64,000 bases of DNA from Janthinobacterium rivuli (lineage in GTDB: Bacteria; Pseudomonadota; Gammaproteobacteria; Burkholderiales; Burkholderiaceae_D): contig NZ_CP121464.1 of the NCBI RefSeq assembly GCF_029690045.1, positions 6,138,001-6,202,000 on the forward strand, given 5' to 3'. Positions 12,238 to 20,704 of this stretch are shown one piece after another; the stretch's first letter is position 1, and the number at the start of each line of letters is the position of its first letter. The notes below the pieces were generated by a model. The model ran no database searches and had not been told where the DNA came from. It saw nothing but the letters and a program-made list of their open reading frames with translations. The position numbers were made by a program, and so were the translations under genes.

Positions 12238-13047
12238 TCAGTTCTTCAGCGACAGCACGTCCTGCATGTCGAACAGGCCGGTCGGCTTGTCGGCCAGGAA
12301 ACGCGCGGCGCGCAGGGCGCCGTGGGCGTAGGTGACGCGGCTGCTCGACTTGTGGCTGATCTCGATGCGCTCGCCGATGCCGGCAAACAGCACCGTATGG
12401 TCGCCGACGATATCGCCGCCGCGGATGGTGGCAAAGCCGATGGTCGACGGGTCGCGTTCGCCCGTCACGCCTTCGCGGCCGTACACGGCGCATTCCTTCA
12501 AGTCGCGGCCCAGGGCGCCGGCCACCACTTCACCCATTTGCAGGGCCGTGCCCGACGGCGCATCGACCTTGTGGCGGTGATGGGCTTCGATGATCTCGAT
12601 GTCGTAGCCTTCGGACAGGCTTTTCGCGGCCAGTTCCAGCAGCTTCATGGTGACGTTCACGCCCACGCTCATGTTCGGCGCGAACATGATGGCCGTCTTT
12701 TCGGCGGCGGCGGCAATGGCGGCCTTGCCAGCGTCATCGAAACCGGTGGTGCCGATGATCATCTTGATGCCGTGCTCGGCGCAATACGCCAGGTGCTGCA
12801 AAGTGCCTTCGGGACGCGTGAAGTCGATCAGGTAATCGGCGCCGGCCAGGCCGGTAGCCAGGCTTGACTCGATCAGCACGCCGGCAGGTTTACCGAGAAA
12901 GGCGGCGGCATCCTGGCCGACGGACGGCGAACCAGCGCGGTCGAGCGCGCCAGCGAGAACAGCGTCAGGCGCGTTGCTGACGGCTTCGATCAGGATATGG
13001 CCCATACGGCCGCTGGCGCCAGCGATGGCAATTTTCAGTTCAGTCAT
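12238..13047 (-). CDS. dapB: 4-hydroxy-tetrahydrodipicolinate reductase
   Basis: 269-aa enzyme of the diaminopimelate/lysine pathway that reduces the cyclic product of DapA using NAD(P)H. The Rossmann motif [13 protein letters not shown] is at residues 9-21, and the catalytic [16 protein letters not shown] (His-His and Lys) is present in full. It starts 19 bases after bamE and precedes the barstar-like gene, all on the minus strand. Confidence 0.97.
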   Translation of the reverse strand: MTELKIAIAGASGRMGHILIEAVSNAPDAVLAGALDRAGSPSVGQDAAAFLGKPAGVLIESSLATGLAGADYLIDFTRPEGTLQHLAYCAEHGIKMIIGTTGFDDAGKAAIAAAAEKTAIMFAPNMSVGVNVTMKLLELAAKSLSEGYDIEIIEAHHRHKVDAPSGTALQMGEVVAGALGRDLKECAVYGREGVTGERDPSTIGFATIRGGDIVGDHTVLFAGIGERIEISHKSSSRVTYAHGALRAARFLADKPTGLFDMQDVLSLKN

Positions 13048-13066
13048 TTTATTCTCTTACAGCAAC

Positions 13067-13786
13067 TTATTTGGTGGGTTCGGCAGCAGGTGCAGGTGCA
13101 GGCTCGGCGGCAGGCGCCGTTGCGGGTGCGGGTGCGGGTGCAACTTCAGGCTTGCTCACAGGAATGGCAGGGGCGGCGTCGGCCGGCACCGGCACGGCGC
13201 TTGGCGCCACGGGCGATGGCACGGCGGCGGCAGGCGCGTCAGCCTTGGCAACCTTGGCGAATGGCGACGGACCGGCGATGCGGTCGATGTATTCTTTTTC
13301 CGTCGGCAAGTTGCCGCCTTCGAAACGTTCCACTTTGCCATCCTTGCCGAAGTACACGACCACGCGGCTGCTGGTGGTTTCGCCACTGCCCCGGGCCAGG
13401 CGGAACGGGTAATCCCAGCGGTCGGCATGGAAGATATCGGTCAGCAGCGAGGTGCCGAGGACGAAACGCACCTGGTCGCGCGTCATCCCCACTTTCAACT
13501 GGGCCAGCATCTCTTCGGAGACGAAGTTGCCTTGTTGAATGTCAGGACGGTAGGGCGAGAAAAACCACATGAATTTTTGCAGCGGCGTGATGGTGGTCGT
13601 TTGTGCGCCCTGTTCGGGAACCAGTTCCTTGCCTTCTTTTTGAGCAGCTGCCGGCTTTTCGCCCAGAATGCCACGGCTGGCGCAGCCGGACATGGCCAGC
13701 GCGACACAGACCATGCCTGCCACGACTGGTGCTCGAAATGAAATACGGTGCCAGAGAGATGGCAATACAGCCGGTGTTACGCGCAT
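13067..13786 (-). CDS. bamE: Outer-membrane assembly lipoprotein BamE (SmpA/OmlA) with Pro/Ala-rich tail
   Basis: BamE stabilises the BamABCDE machine that inserts beta-barrel proteins. The signal peptide ends in [10 protein letters not shown] (lipidated Cys about residue 35). The core domain shows the family pattern [23 protein letters not shown]...[10 protein letters not shown] and WDYPFRLA. At 239 aa it is longer than most BamE proteins because of a low-complexity tail of about 70 residues rich in Ala, Pro and Val, which could span periplasm or reach peptidoglycan. The ATG at 13786 is used. It is divergent from fur. Confidence 0.92.
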   Translation of the reverse strand: MRVTPAVLPSLWHRISFRAPVVAGMVCVALAMSGCASRGILGEKPAAAQKEGKELVPEQGAQTTTITPLQKFMWFFSPYRPDIQQGNFVSEEMLAQLKVGMTRDQVRFVLGTSLLTDIFHADRWDYPFRLARGSGETTSSRVVVYFGKDGKVERFEGGNLPTEKEYIDRIAGPSPFAKVAKADAPAAAVPSPVAPSAVPVPADAAPAIPVSKPEVAPAPAPATAPAAEPAPAPAAEPTK

Positions 13787-13849
13787 AAATGACCTCAATT
13801 GGATGAACAAAACGCCAGGAGTGACCGGCCCGCCAAAAAAAAGCATATT

Positions 13850-13879
13850 TTGGCACTCCCCGACAAAACGCTATATGAT
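13850..13879 (+). promoter_or_regulatory. Candidate sigma-70 promoter of fur
   Basis: TTGGCA (13850-13855) and TATGAT (13874-13879) are separated by 18 bases, about 30 bases ahead of the fur ATG. No clear Fur box overlaps it, so autoregulation is not evident. Confidence 0.45.
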
Positions 13880-13910
13880 AAAGCACCTGACCCACATACG
13901 AGCAACAAAC

Positions 13911-14342
13911 ATGAGTAACAATCCTAGTGATCTCAAGGCAAGCGGCCTGAAAGCCACCCTGCCACGGCTGAAGATACTCGATATCTTCCAGAGTAGCCCG
14001 GTACGCCACCTGACCGCGGAAGACGTGTATAAAATTCTGCTGGCCGACAATATGGATGTCGGTTTGGCAACTGTCTACCGCGTCCTGACGCAGTTCGAAC
14101 AGGCTGGCTTGCTCAACCGCAACCATTTTGAAACCGGCAAGGCGATTTTCGAACTCAACGAAGGCTCCCACCACGACCACCTGGTGTGCCTCGACTGTGG
14201 CCGGGTCGAAGAATTCTTCGACGAAGAAATCGAAATCCGCCAGCAAAAAGTGGCCGAGGAGCGCGGCTTCAAGATCGCCGAACACGCCCTGGCCATCTAC
14301 GGCAACTGCACCAAGACAGCTTGCCCGCACAAAACCGCCTGA
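13911..14342 (+). CDS. fur: Ferric uptake regulator
   Basis: 143-aa iron-responsive repressor. The N-terminal winged helix ([32 protein letters not shown]) is followed by the metal-binding dimerisation domain with [18 protein letters not shown], containing the CxxC site. The ATG at 13911 ([19 protein letters not shown]) gives the canonical N-terminus; the longer open frame reads through the bamE promoter. No strong Shine-Dalgarno sequence precedes it. A probable target is the iron block at 57-63 kb, which carries a Fur box. Confidence 0.97.
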   Translation: MSNNPSDLKASGLKATLPRLKILDIFQSSPVRHLTAEDVYKILLADNMDVGLATVYRVLTQFEQAGLLNRNHFETGKAIFELNEGSHHDHLVCLDCGRVEEFFDEEIEIRQQKVAEERGFKIAEHALAIYGNCTKTACPHKTA

Positions 14343-14390
14343 TCCACGCTTGCCGGTCCCACGGAGCGGCTGGCGCGTCAGGCAGTACGA

Positions 14391-15407
14391 TCAATGATGG
14401 CTGAGCGCGCTTGACAGCAACTTGGCCGTGATATCGACAATCGGGATGACGCGTTCGTAAGCCATGCGCGTCGGCCCGATCACTCCCAGCGTTCCCACGA
14501 TCTTGCCGTTGACTTCATACGGCGCCGTCACCACGCTCATCTCATCCATCGGCACCAGGTTCGATTCGCCGCCGATGAAAATCTGCACGCCCGTCGCCTT
14601 GCTCGACACGTCGAGCAGCTGCATCAAGCCCGTTTTTTGCTCGAACATGTCGAACATCTGGCGCAGCGAATGCATATTCGAGGACAGATCGCTCACGCTG
14701 AGCAAGTTGCGCTCGCCGGAAATCACCATGTCGTCGCTATGGTCGGCCATCGCTTCGCTGCCCGCTTCCACGGCCGCCTGCATCAGGCTGCCCATATCGT
14801 CACGCAGCTGGCGCAGCTCGCCCTGCAGGCGCACGCGCACGGCGTCGAAGGACAGGCCGCCATAATTCTGGTTGATATAGTTGGCCGATTGCACCAGTTG
14901 CGCCGGCGTATAGTCGGCTTCCGTCAGCAATAAACGGTTCTGCACGTCGCCGCCGGGGGCGACGATGACGAGCAGGATGCGTTTTTCGGACAGGCGCAAG
15001 AATTCGATTTGCTGGAACACGGATTCGCGGCGCGGACTGAGCACGACGCCGGCAAACTGCGACAGCGACGACAGCATCTGCGCCGCGTTGGCGATGGTTT
15101 TTTGCGGCTGCGGCGTCTGCAGGCGCATGCGCGACTCCACCATGTGCTCGTCCAGGTGCCGGACCGTCAGCAAGGTGTCGACAAAGATGCGGTAGCCGCG
15201 CGGCGTGGGGATGCGTCCGGCCGAGGTGTGCGGACTGGACACATAACCGAGCTCTTCCAAGTCAGCCATGATGTTGCGGATCGTGGCCGGCGACAGGTCG
15301 AGGCCGGAAATTTTCGACAAGGCGCGCGAACCGACCGGCAGGCCGTCGGCGATATATCGCTCGACCAGGGCTTTCAGCAGTGTTTGGGCACGTGTATCGA
15401 GTTGCAT
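14391..15407 (-). CDS. hrcA: Heat-inducible transcription repressor HrcA
   Basis: 338 aa, normal for HrcA, which represses chaperone genes by binding CIRCE elements. The N-terminal winged helix ([39 protein letters not shown]) and the central GAF-like and C-terminal parts ([18 protein letters not shown]) are intact. I see no CIRCE inverted repeat upstream of hrcA itself and no groEL/dnaK here, so its targets are elsewhere. Confidence 0.96.
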   Translation of the reverse strand: MQLDTRAQTLLKALVERYIADGLPVGSRALSKISGLDLSPATIRNIMADLEELGYVSSPHTSAGRIPTPRGYRIFVDTLLTVRHLDEHMVESRMRLQTPQPQKTIANAAQMLSSLSQFAGVVLSPRRESVFQQIEFLRLSEKRILLVIVAPGGDVQNRLLLTEADYTPAQLVQSANYINQNYGGLSFDAVRVRLQGELRQLRDDMGSLMQAAVEAGSEAMADHSDDMVISGERNLLSVSDLSSNMHSLRQMFDMFEQKTGLMQLLDVSSKATGVQIFIGGESNLVPMDEMSVVTAPYEVNGKIVGTLGVIGPTRMAYERVIPIVDITAKLLSSALSHH

Positions 15408-15509
15408 GGTGTTTTATTTAAGCAAGTGTTTTGTTAAGCAAGCGGCAACGAAAGCGGCCGAACGTGCAGCAACAGCGCCTATTATGCACGTTCGCCCGTC
15501 CTGCGGCGA

Positions 15510-16262
15510 TCAATCTTCCAGTTGCCCCTGCAACCACAACAGCAATTCATTAAAGTTGGCGCAGATGGCGTCGGGCTGCACGCCGGCGGCCAGGTGGGCA
15601 TCGCTGCCCTTGCGGTTCATCCACACGGCACGCATGCCCGCCCCCTGCGCTCCCGTCACATCGAAATACAGATCGTCGCCGACATACACGGCTTCATGGG
15701 GCGCCACGTCCAGCGCGGCGCAAGCGGCCAGGAAGATGCTGGCGTCGGGCTTGGCCACGCCAAAGTCGCTGGCGGCGATCGATACCTTGAAATGCTGCGC
15801 CAGGCCGATAATTTCAAGGTCCGCATTGCCATTCGAGATGGAGCCGACCAGCATACGCTGGCCCATCCAGGCCAGGCCCGGCAAGACGTCGTCATATGGC
15901 TGGACGCGATGACGGGCCGCAAGGAACTGCGCGATGGCGCCGTCGACCAGGGCGGGATCCTCGCCGGCCGCCTCGAAGGCGGCCAGCAGGCCCGCGCGGC
16001 GCAACTCGATCAGGTTGCCATGGAAATGCGGCTGCGCATTGAGCATGGCCAGGCGATGCTGGCGCAACACCTCGATGGAAAACTGCTGCGCCACCTTGGG
16101 CGCATGCGTGGCCAGCCAGTCGTGCAGCAGGGTTTCGGCGGCGGCAATCACGGGCGCGATAGGCCACAAGGTATCGTCGAGGTCAAACAGGATGGCCTTG
16201 GGCGGCACGGCGGGTTTTACAGGAGCAAGGGACATGGGACTCACAATGGGATGCTGCGTCAC
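15510..16262 (-). CDS. HAD-superfamily hydrolase (subfamily IA phosphatase)
   Basis: 250 aa with motif I FDLDDTLWP (Asp nucleophile about residue 27), a helical cap, motif II SNGNAD and motif IV-type GDDLYFDVTGAQGAGM. The family hydrolyses small phosphate esters, often nucleotides or phosphoglycolate; the exact substrate cannot be read from sequence. MSLAPV, nine residues in, is an alternative start. It stands upstream of hrcA on the same strand with a 102-base gap. Confidence 0.88.
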   Translation of the reverse strand: MTQHPIVSPMSLAPVKPAVPPKAILFDLDDTLWPIAPVIAAAETLLHDWLATHAPKVAQQFSIEVLRQHRLAMLNAQPHFHGNLIELRRAGLLAAFEAAGEDPALVDGAIAQFLAARHRVQPYDDVLPGLAWMGQRMLVGSISNGNADLEIIGLAQHFKVSIAASDFGVAKPDASIFLAACAALDVAPHEAVYVGDDLYFDVTGAQGAGMRAVWMNRKGSDAHLAAGVQPDAICANFNELLLWLQGQLED

Positions 16263-16480
16263 AGTGCGCAGGGTATAGCTATTGTCGCACCGATCGCCGC
16301 CGCCGGCATGGCTGCGCCCCCGTGAAATGGGGCCGGGCCAGCGCTTCCCGGCGAAAAATTGTTACAGGGTGATACAAGGCAAGATCATCCAGCTTGCCAG
16401 ATAGACTAAAATAGGCGCCATTCCAATGCGGCGCCAGCGTCCGCGTTGCGCTACCCAACCTAATTCGTTTTGGAGACTGT
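16263..16480. other. Divergent intergenic region (HAD phosphatase / lipoproteins)
   Basis: 218 bases without a gene. A TAAAAT hexamer near 16407 could be the -10 box for the lipoprotein pair, but no matching -35 is clear. A TTGGAG ribosome site lies just ahead of 16481. Nothing else is recognised. Confidence 0.4.
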
Positions 16481-17077
16481 ATGAAAAATTTGTACCTGCG
16501 CTCGATGCTGGCGGCGGCTTGCGCCGCCACACTGGCAGCCTGCGGCGGCAGCGGCGGCAACCTGTATCTGCAAGTCCAAGTCTTCGGCCTGGCCAAGGAT
16601 GGCCTGATTCTCCAGAATGACGGGGAACGCTTGCCGGTTACTGCTGGCCTGTCCACCGCTGTTTTCACCAAGCTGGTCAAGAACGATGACCGCTACGACA
16701 TCACCATCGCACAACAGCCCAAGGGCGCCGTTTGCACGATTATCAATGGCGTCGGCAAGGCATCGAGCTACTCCGTGAGCACGGCCCAGGTGAACTGCAA
16801 GACCAACACCTACCTGCTTCGCGGCACGGTCACGGGCCTGAGCGCCGATGGCTTGCGTCTGGTGATGGGTTCCAACGGCACCACCCTGCTGGCTGGCGCC
16901 ACCGCCTACGAATTCAGCGTTGATGACGGCGCCGCGTACGGTATTTCCATACTGGCTCAGCCAACGGGCCTGAAGTGCCGCTTCCAGGGTTCCAGCAGTG
17001 CGGACGGCAGCGATACGGTCGGCACGATGGGCTCCGCCGCCACGACCGCGGCCACACTTGACTGCACGCCGCAGTAA
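16481..17077 (+). CDS. Repeat-containing lipoprotein A, function unknown
   Basis: 198 aa. A signal peptide ends in the lipobox LAACGGSGG, so the mature protein is lipid-anchored. The rest is two tandem repeats of about 80 residues (roughly 27-104 and 108-195), each following V-x-GL-x-x-DGL-x-L-x-x-x-G near its start, a QPxG-x-x-C motif near the middle and a final V/L-x-C. The paired Cys in each repeat may form a disulfide. The gene directly after it encodes a paralogue with the same layout. Similar repeats occur in large surface proteins of related bacteria. No enzymatic motif is visible. Confidence 0.8.
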   Translation: MKNLYLRSMLAAACAATLAACGGSGGNLYLQVQVFGLAKDGLILQNDGERLPVTAGLSTAVFTKLVKNDDRYDITIAQQPKGAVCTIINGVGKASSYSVSTAQVNCKTNTYLLRGTVTGLSADGLRLVMGSNGTTLLAGATAYEFSVDDGAAYGISILAQPTGLKCRFQGSSSADGSDTVGTMGSAATTAATLDCTPQ

Positions 17078-17113
17078 TCCTTGCGATCCGTCACCTATTT
17101 TTTGGAGAAATAC

Positions 17114-17698
17114 ATGAAGTTATCCTGCTTGCGCCCACTCGCCGCACTGCTGCTGACCCTGGGACTGGCCGCTTGCGGCGGCAAGGCCTCGTATGACGTC
17201 AGCGGCACCATCACAGGCTTGAACAATGAAGGACTGATCCTGGCCAACGGCAGCGACACCCTGCCGGTTCCTGCGGGCAAAACAGAGTTTACCTTTATCA
17301 AGCGCATCGACTATGGCACCGACTACAACATCACCGTCAATAAACAACCAGCCCACATGACTTGCGGCATCAGCGGTGGTTCCGGTTCGGCTGGCCATTA
17401 CATCAATATCAGCGCCGCGGTTACTTGCTCGCAAAACAAATATACCGTGGGCGGCACGGTTTCCGGCCTGACGGTGGACGGCCTGGTGCTGATTAACGGC
17501 AGTACGACAACAACGGTGGCCAAGGATGCCACGACCTTTACCATGTCCGGCTCGGTCGCCTATGGCGACACCTATGGCATCAGCGTCTCCGAAACCCAGC
17601 CAAAGGGGCTGAAGTGCACGGTACAGCCAGGTACAGGCGGCGGCACCATGGGCGAAGCGAATGTGACGACGGTGCAGATCGTTTGCAATCCGGCCTGA
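17114..17698 (+). CDS. Repeat-containing lipoprotein B, paralogue of the preceding gene
   Basis: 194 aa with signal peptide and lipobox LAACGGKAS. Two repeats follow: SGTITGLNNEGLILANG ... KQPAHMTCGISGG ... AAVTC and GGTVSGLTVDGLVLINGS ... TQPKGLKCTVQPG ... VQIVC. The gap to gene A is 36 bases and a TTTTGGAG ribosome site precedes the ATG at 17114; the open frame 33 bases further up is not preferred because it lacks the signal-peptide start. The gene ends ahead of a GC-rich hairpin (17710-17730). The pair probably arose by local duplication. Confidence 0.8.
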   Translation: MKLSCLRPLAALLLTLGLAACGGKASYDVSGTITGLNNEGLILANGSDTLPVPAGKTEFTFIKRIDYGTDYNITVNKQPAHMTCGISGGSGSAGHYINISAAVTCSQNKYTVGGTVSGLTVDGLVLINGSTTTTVAKDATTFTMSGSVAYGDTYGISVSETQPKGLKCTVQPGTGGGTMGEANVTTVQIVCNPA

Positions 17699-17709
17699 GT
17701 GGCGGCAAC

Positions 17710-17730
17710 GGTAGCCGCTGCGCGGCTACC
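17710..17730 (+). terminator. Hairpin after lipoprotein B
   Basis: Perfect 9-bp stem GGTAGCCGC / GCGGCTACC with a 3-base loop, starting 12 bases after the stop codon. There is no T-run after it, so it may be an mRNA-stabilising stem rather than a strict terminator. Confidence 0.5.
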
Positions 17731-17757
17731 GGGAAGAGATATCACGGAAATCTATAG

Positions 17758-17872
17758 TTGATATTCCAAAGATAAATTGGAGTTATATGTGGCGATGCAG
17801 CATAATGCATCTGTCTCCTCCAACTCTTCCAAGAATTGGATTTAGCCCGCTTTTACCAGCGGGCTTTTTTTT
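17758..17872 (+). ncRNA. Candidate small RNA or structured 3' region
   Basis: A promoter-like pair TTGATA (17758) and TTATAT (17783), spacing 19, precedes a 6-bp hairpin GATGCA/TGCATC (17794-17811), a CUCC-rich single-stranded stretch (TCTCCTCC) and a strong Rho-independent terminator. No open frame fits. This is the outline of a trans-acting sRNA, but it could equally be the 3' UTR of the lipoprotein transcript. Confidence 0.3.
17844..17872 (+). terminator. Rho-independent terminator
   Basis: Stem AGCCCGC / GCGGGCT with an 8-base loop, followed by eight T residues. Read on the other strand the run of A before the stem is absent, so it mainly terminates plus-strand transcription. Confidence 0.85.
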
Positions 17873-17884
17873 GCCCAAAATTCC

Positions 17885-18787
17885 TCAAACGGGTTTATTC
17901 AAGCCCGGCTGCAACATTTGCACGATGCTGGAGAAATCCTGCTGCGCATAACCGGCTTGCGCATGCATCTGGTACAACTGCCGCACCAGCCCGCCCAAGG
18001 GCGTGGGCGCGTTCGCCGACAGGGCCGACTGCTGCGCCAGGCCCAGGTCTTTCAACATCAGCGCCGTGCCGAAGCCGCCCGTGTAATCGCGCGACGCGGG
18101 CGTGCCGTCCATGACACCGGGCCACGGGTTGTACACTTCCAGGGTCCAGTTGCGGCCCGAACTCTTGGCCATGATATCGGACAATACTTTCGGGTCCAGG
18201 CCATGCGCCACGCCCAGGTTCAGCGCCTCGGCCGTCCCCGCCATCAAGATACCCAGCAGCATGTTGTTGCAAATCTTCGCCACCTGGCCCGCGCCCGCCT
18301 CGCCCGCATGGAAGATATTCTTGCCCATCTTTTCCAACAAAGGCCGCGCCTGCTGCAAGGCCGCTACACTACCGCCGACGATAAAAGTCAGGGTGCCAGC
18401 CGCCGCGCCCGCCGTGCCGCCCGAGACGGGCGCATCGATCATGGCAAAGCCGCGCTCGCTGGCCGCCTGCGCCACTTGCCGCGCCACATCGGCGGCGATG
18501 GTGCTGCAATCGATGAACAAGGCACCGGGCTTGGCCGAATCGAGCACGCCACCGGCCGCCAGGTACAGTTCCTGCACGTGCTTATTGGCTGGCAACATGG
18601 TGATGACGGCGTCGGCCGTCTGCACGGCCGCGCTGGCGGACGCAGCCGCCGTGGCGCCCGCCTCGACGAGGGACGCCACTGCCGCCGGCGCCAGGTCGAA
18701 CACGGACACGTGAAAGCCGGCGGCCACCAGATTGCGGGCCATCGGCGCGCCCATGTTGCCCAAGCCGATGAAAGCGATATGTTGCAT
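17885..18787 (-). CDS. mmsB: 3-hydroxyisobutyrate dehydrogenase
   Basis: 300 aa, NAD-dependent oxidation of 3-hydroxyisobutyrate to methylmalonate semialdehyde in valine catabolism. N-terminal Rossmann motif IGLGNMGAPMARNL (residues 5-18), the substrate-binding DAPVSGGTAGA, and the catalytic-Lys region GAGQVAKICNN are all present. It is the last gene of the mmsA operon, and its product is the substrate of MmsA encoded by the first gene. Confidence 0.95.
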   Translation of the reverse strand: MQHIAFIGLGNMGAPMARNLVAAGFHVSVFDLAPAAVASLVEAGATAAASASAAVQTADAVITMLPANKHVQELYLAAGGVLDSAKPGALFIDCSTIAADVARQVAQAASERGFAMIDAPVSGGTAGAAAGTLTFIVGGSVAALQQARPLLEKMGKNIFHAGEAGAGQVAKICNNMLLGILMAGTAEALNLGVAHGLDPKVLSDIMAKSSGRNWTLEVYNPWPGVMDGTPASRDYTGGFGTALMLKDLGLAQQSALSANAPTPLGGLVRQLYQMHAQAGYAQQDFSSIVQMLQPGLNKPV

Positions 18788-18810
18788 GGTAAAAATCTCC
18801 TGTTGTTCTT

Positions 18811-19926
18811 TTAATGCAGGTCGCGCAAAGGATGGCTATCCCATGGCGCCGCGAAATATTCATTGAGATACGCACCGCTGACCTCGGCCAGACTGGCCGG
18901 CTGCCACTGCGGCGCGTTGTCCTTGTCGATCAGCAAGGCGCGTACGCCTTCGCGGAAATCGGCATGGGCGCAGCATTGCACGGCAACAATCAATTCCAGC
19001 TGGAACACTTGCGCCAGACTCATGTGGCGTGTGCGTTCACGCATGGCCCAGACCAAGGCCGCCGAAGTGGGCGCGCCCTTGTCGAGCGAGTGGGCCGCCT
19101 TTTGCAGCCAGGCCGAATCGCCGTCATACGCGGCAATGGCGGCCACCACTTCAGGCAAGGTGGGCGCTTGCGTCAGCACGGCGATGGCGTCGAAGTTGGC
19201 GCGCACTTCCGAGACGGGCAGCATGGATGCCGGCGCCGAGAAGCCGCGCAGCAAGCGGTTCAGCTGCTCGCTGTTCGCTTGCGGGCTGGCTTGCCATTGC
19301 GCCAGCGCCAGCGAGTCAAGCACCATGGCGCGCTCTTCCTGGCGCAGGAAATAGTCGCCCAGACCCGTGAACAGGGCGTCGGCCGCGTTCATCGGCACCC
19401 CCGTCAGCCCCAGGAACAGGCCGCTGCGCCCCGGCATACGGCCGAGGAACCAGCTGCCGCCCACGTCGGGGAACAGGCCGATGGTGATTTCCGGCATGGC
19501 GATGCGCGTGCTTTCCGTCACCACGCGATGGCTGGCGCCCGCCATCAGGCCCAGCCCGCCGCCCATGACGATGCCGCCGCCCCATACCAGCAACGGTTTC
19601 ACGTACGTATGGATGCGGTGGTCGAGCCGGTATTCCTCGGCAAAGAAGGCCAGCGCCTGCGGGTTCGGCACGACATCCGGCTGCTCGACGACGGCCGTGC
19701 GCAGGCTGCGCACGTCGCCGCCGGCACAGAAGGCCTTGTCGGTCGACGATTGCAGCACCACGCAGGCGATGGCAGCGTCACTGGCCCAGCGCACGAGGGC
19801 GCCATCGATGGCACGTATCATGTCCAGGGTCAGGGCGTGCAGCGACTTTGGCGCGTCGAGGGTGATGACGCCCAGCTTCATGCCGCCGGGACAGTCGCGT
19901 TCTTCTATCTTGACGGTCTCAACCAT
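18811..19926 (-). CDS. 3-hydroxyisobutyryl-CoA hydrolase (crotonase family)
   Basis: 371 aa, longer than simple enoyl-CoA hydratases and typical of the HIBCH type, which releases free 3-hydroxyisobutyrate from its CoA ester. The crotonase oxyanion-hole segments STDKAFCAGGDVRSL and WGGGIVMGGGLGLMAGASHR, and MPEITIGLFPDVGGSWFL with the catalytic Glu and Asp, are present. Its start overlaps the stop of the upstream enoyl-CoA hydratase by 8 bases. This step lies between hydratase and MmsB in valine breakdown. Confidence 0.9.
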   Translation of the reverse strand: MVETVKIEERDCPGGMKLGVITLDAPKSLHALTLDMIRAIDGALVRWASDAAIACVVLQSSTDKAFCAGGDVRSLRTAVVEQPDVVPNPQALAFFAEEYRLDHRIHTYVKPLLVWGGGIVMGGGLGLMAGASHRVVTESTRIAMPEITIGLFPDVGGSWFLGRMPGRSGLFLGLTGVPMNAADALFTGLGDYFLRQEERAMVLDSLALAQWQASPQANSEQLNRLLRGFSAPASMLPVSEVRANFDAIAVLTQAPTLPEVVAAIAAYDGDSAWLQKAAHSLDKGAPTSAALVWAMRERTRHMSLAQVFQLELIVAVQCCAHADFREGVRALLIDKDNAPQWQPASLAEVSGAYLNEYFAAPWDSHPLRDLH

Positions 19927-20704
19927 TCTTCCACTCCGCCGGACGTTTTTCCAGGAACGCTTGCACGCCCTCTTTCTGGTCTTGCGTATCGAACAGGCCG
20001 AGGAACAAGGTGCGCTCGTCTGGCAAGGAATTGACCAGCGGATGGCTGCGCGCGCCCTGGATCAGGGTCTTGCAGGCCGTCACGCTGCTGGGGCTCTGGC
20101 GCGCCACCTTGGCGGCCAGGGCCAGTGCCGTAGCGGCAGCCTTGCCGGTTGGCACGACTTCCTCGACCAGGCCGATGGCCAGGGCCTTGGCCGCATCGAC
20201 TCTCTCGCCACATAAAATCATGCGCTTGGCCCAGCCTTCGCCCACCAGCCACGGCAAATGCTGCGTGCCGCCCGCGCACGGCAGCAAGCCGACGGACGCT
20301 TCCGGCAAGGCCATCTGCGCGTGTTCTTCGGCAATGCGAATATCGCAAGCGAGCGCGCATTCAAGCCCGCCACCCATGGCATAGCCATTGATGGCGGCGA
20401 TGCTGACGCCGCGAAACGCGGACAGCGCCTCGAACGCCTCGCCAAAGGCGGCGGCCATGGCGAACGCCGTGTCCTTATTGCCGTCGGCAAACACTTTCAG
20501 GTCGGCACCGGCCGAGAAGAACTTGGCGCCGCCGCCCGTGATCACGAGCGCATACACGTCCGGATCCGCATTCAGGTCGGCCACCAGCTGCGTCAGCGCG
20601 TTCAGGCTGGCCAGGGTCCACGTGTGGGCTGGCGGGTTGTCGAGGGTCACCAGGGCCGTATGGCCACGGCGTTCCAGCAGTAAATTTGTATACACTTTGC
20701 TCAT
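19919..20704 (-). CDS. Enoyl-CoA hydratase (methacrylyl-CoA hydration)
   Basis: 261-aa crotonase-fold hydratase. It has AKFFSAGADLKVFADG and INGYAMGGGLECALACD for the oxyanion hole and ALPEASVGLLPCAGGTQ with catalytic Glu. In this operon it should hydrate methacrylyl-CoA to 3-hydroxyisobutyryl-CoA. The ATG overlaps the acyl-CoA dehydrogenase stop (ATGA). Confidence 0.9.
   Translation of the reverse strand: MSKVYTNLLLERRGHTALVTLDNPPAHTWTLASLNALTQLVADLNADPDVYALVITGGGAKFFSAGADLKVFADGNKDTAFAMAAAFGEAFEALSAFRGVSIAAINGYAMGGGLECALACDIRIAEEHAQMALPEASVGLLPCAGGTQHLPWLVGEGWAKRMILCGERVDAAKALAIGLVEEVVPTGKAAATALALAAKVARQSPSSVTACKTLIQGARSHPLVNSLPDERTLFLGLFDTQDQKEGVQAFLEKRPAEWKNG

Noticed and set aside
15408..15509. 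Possible CIRCE element upstream of hrcA
   Set aside because: No TTAGCACTC/GAGTGCTAA inverted repeat can be found in the gap.
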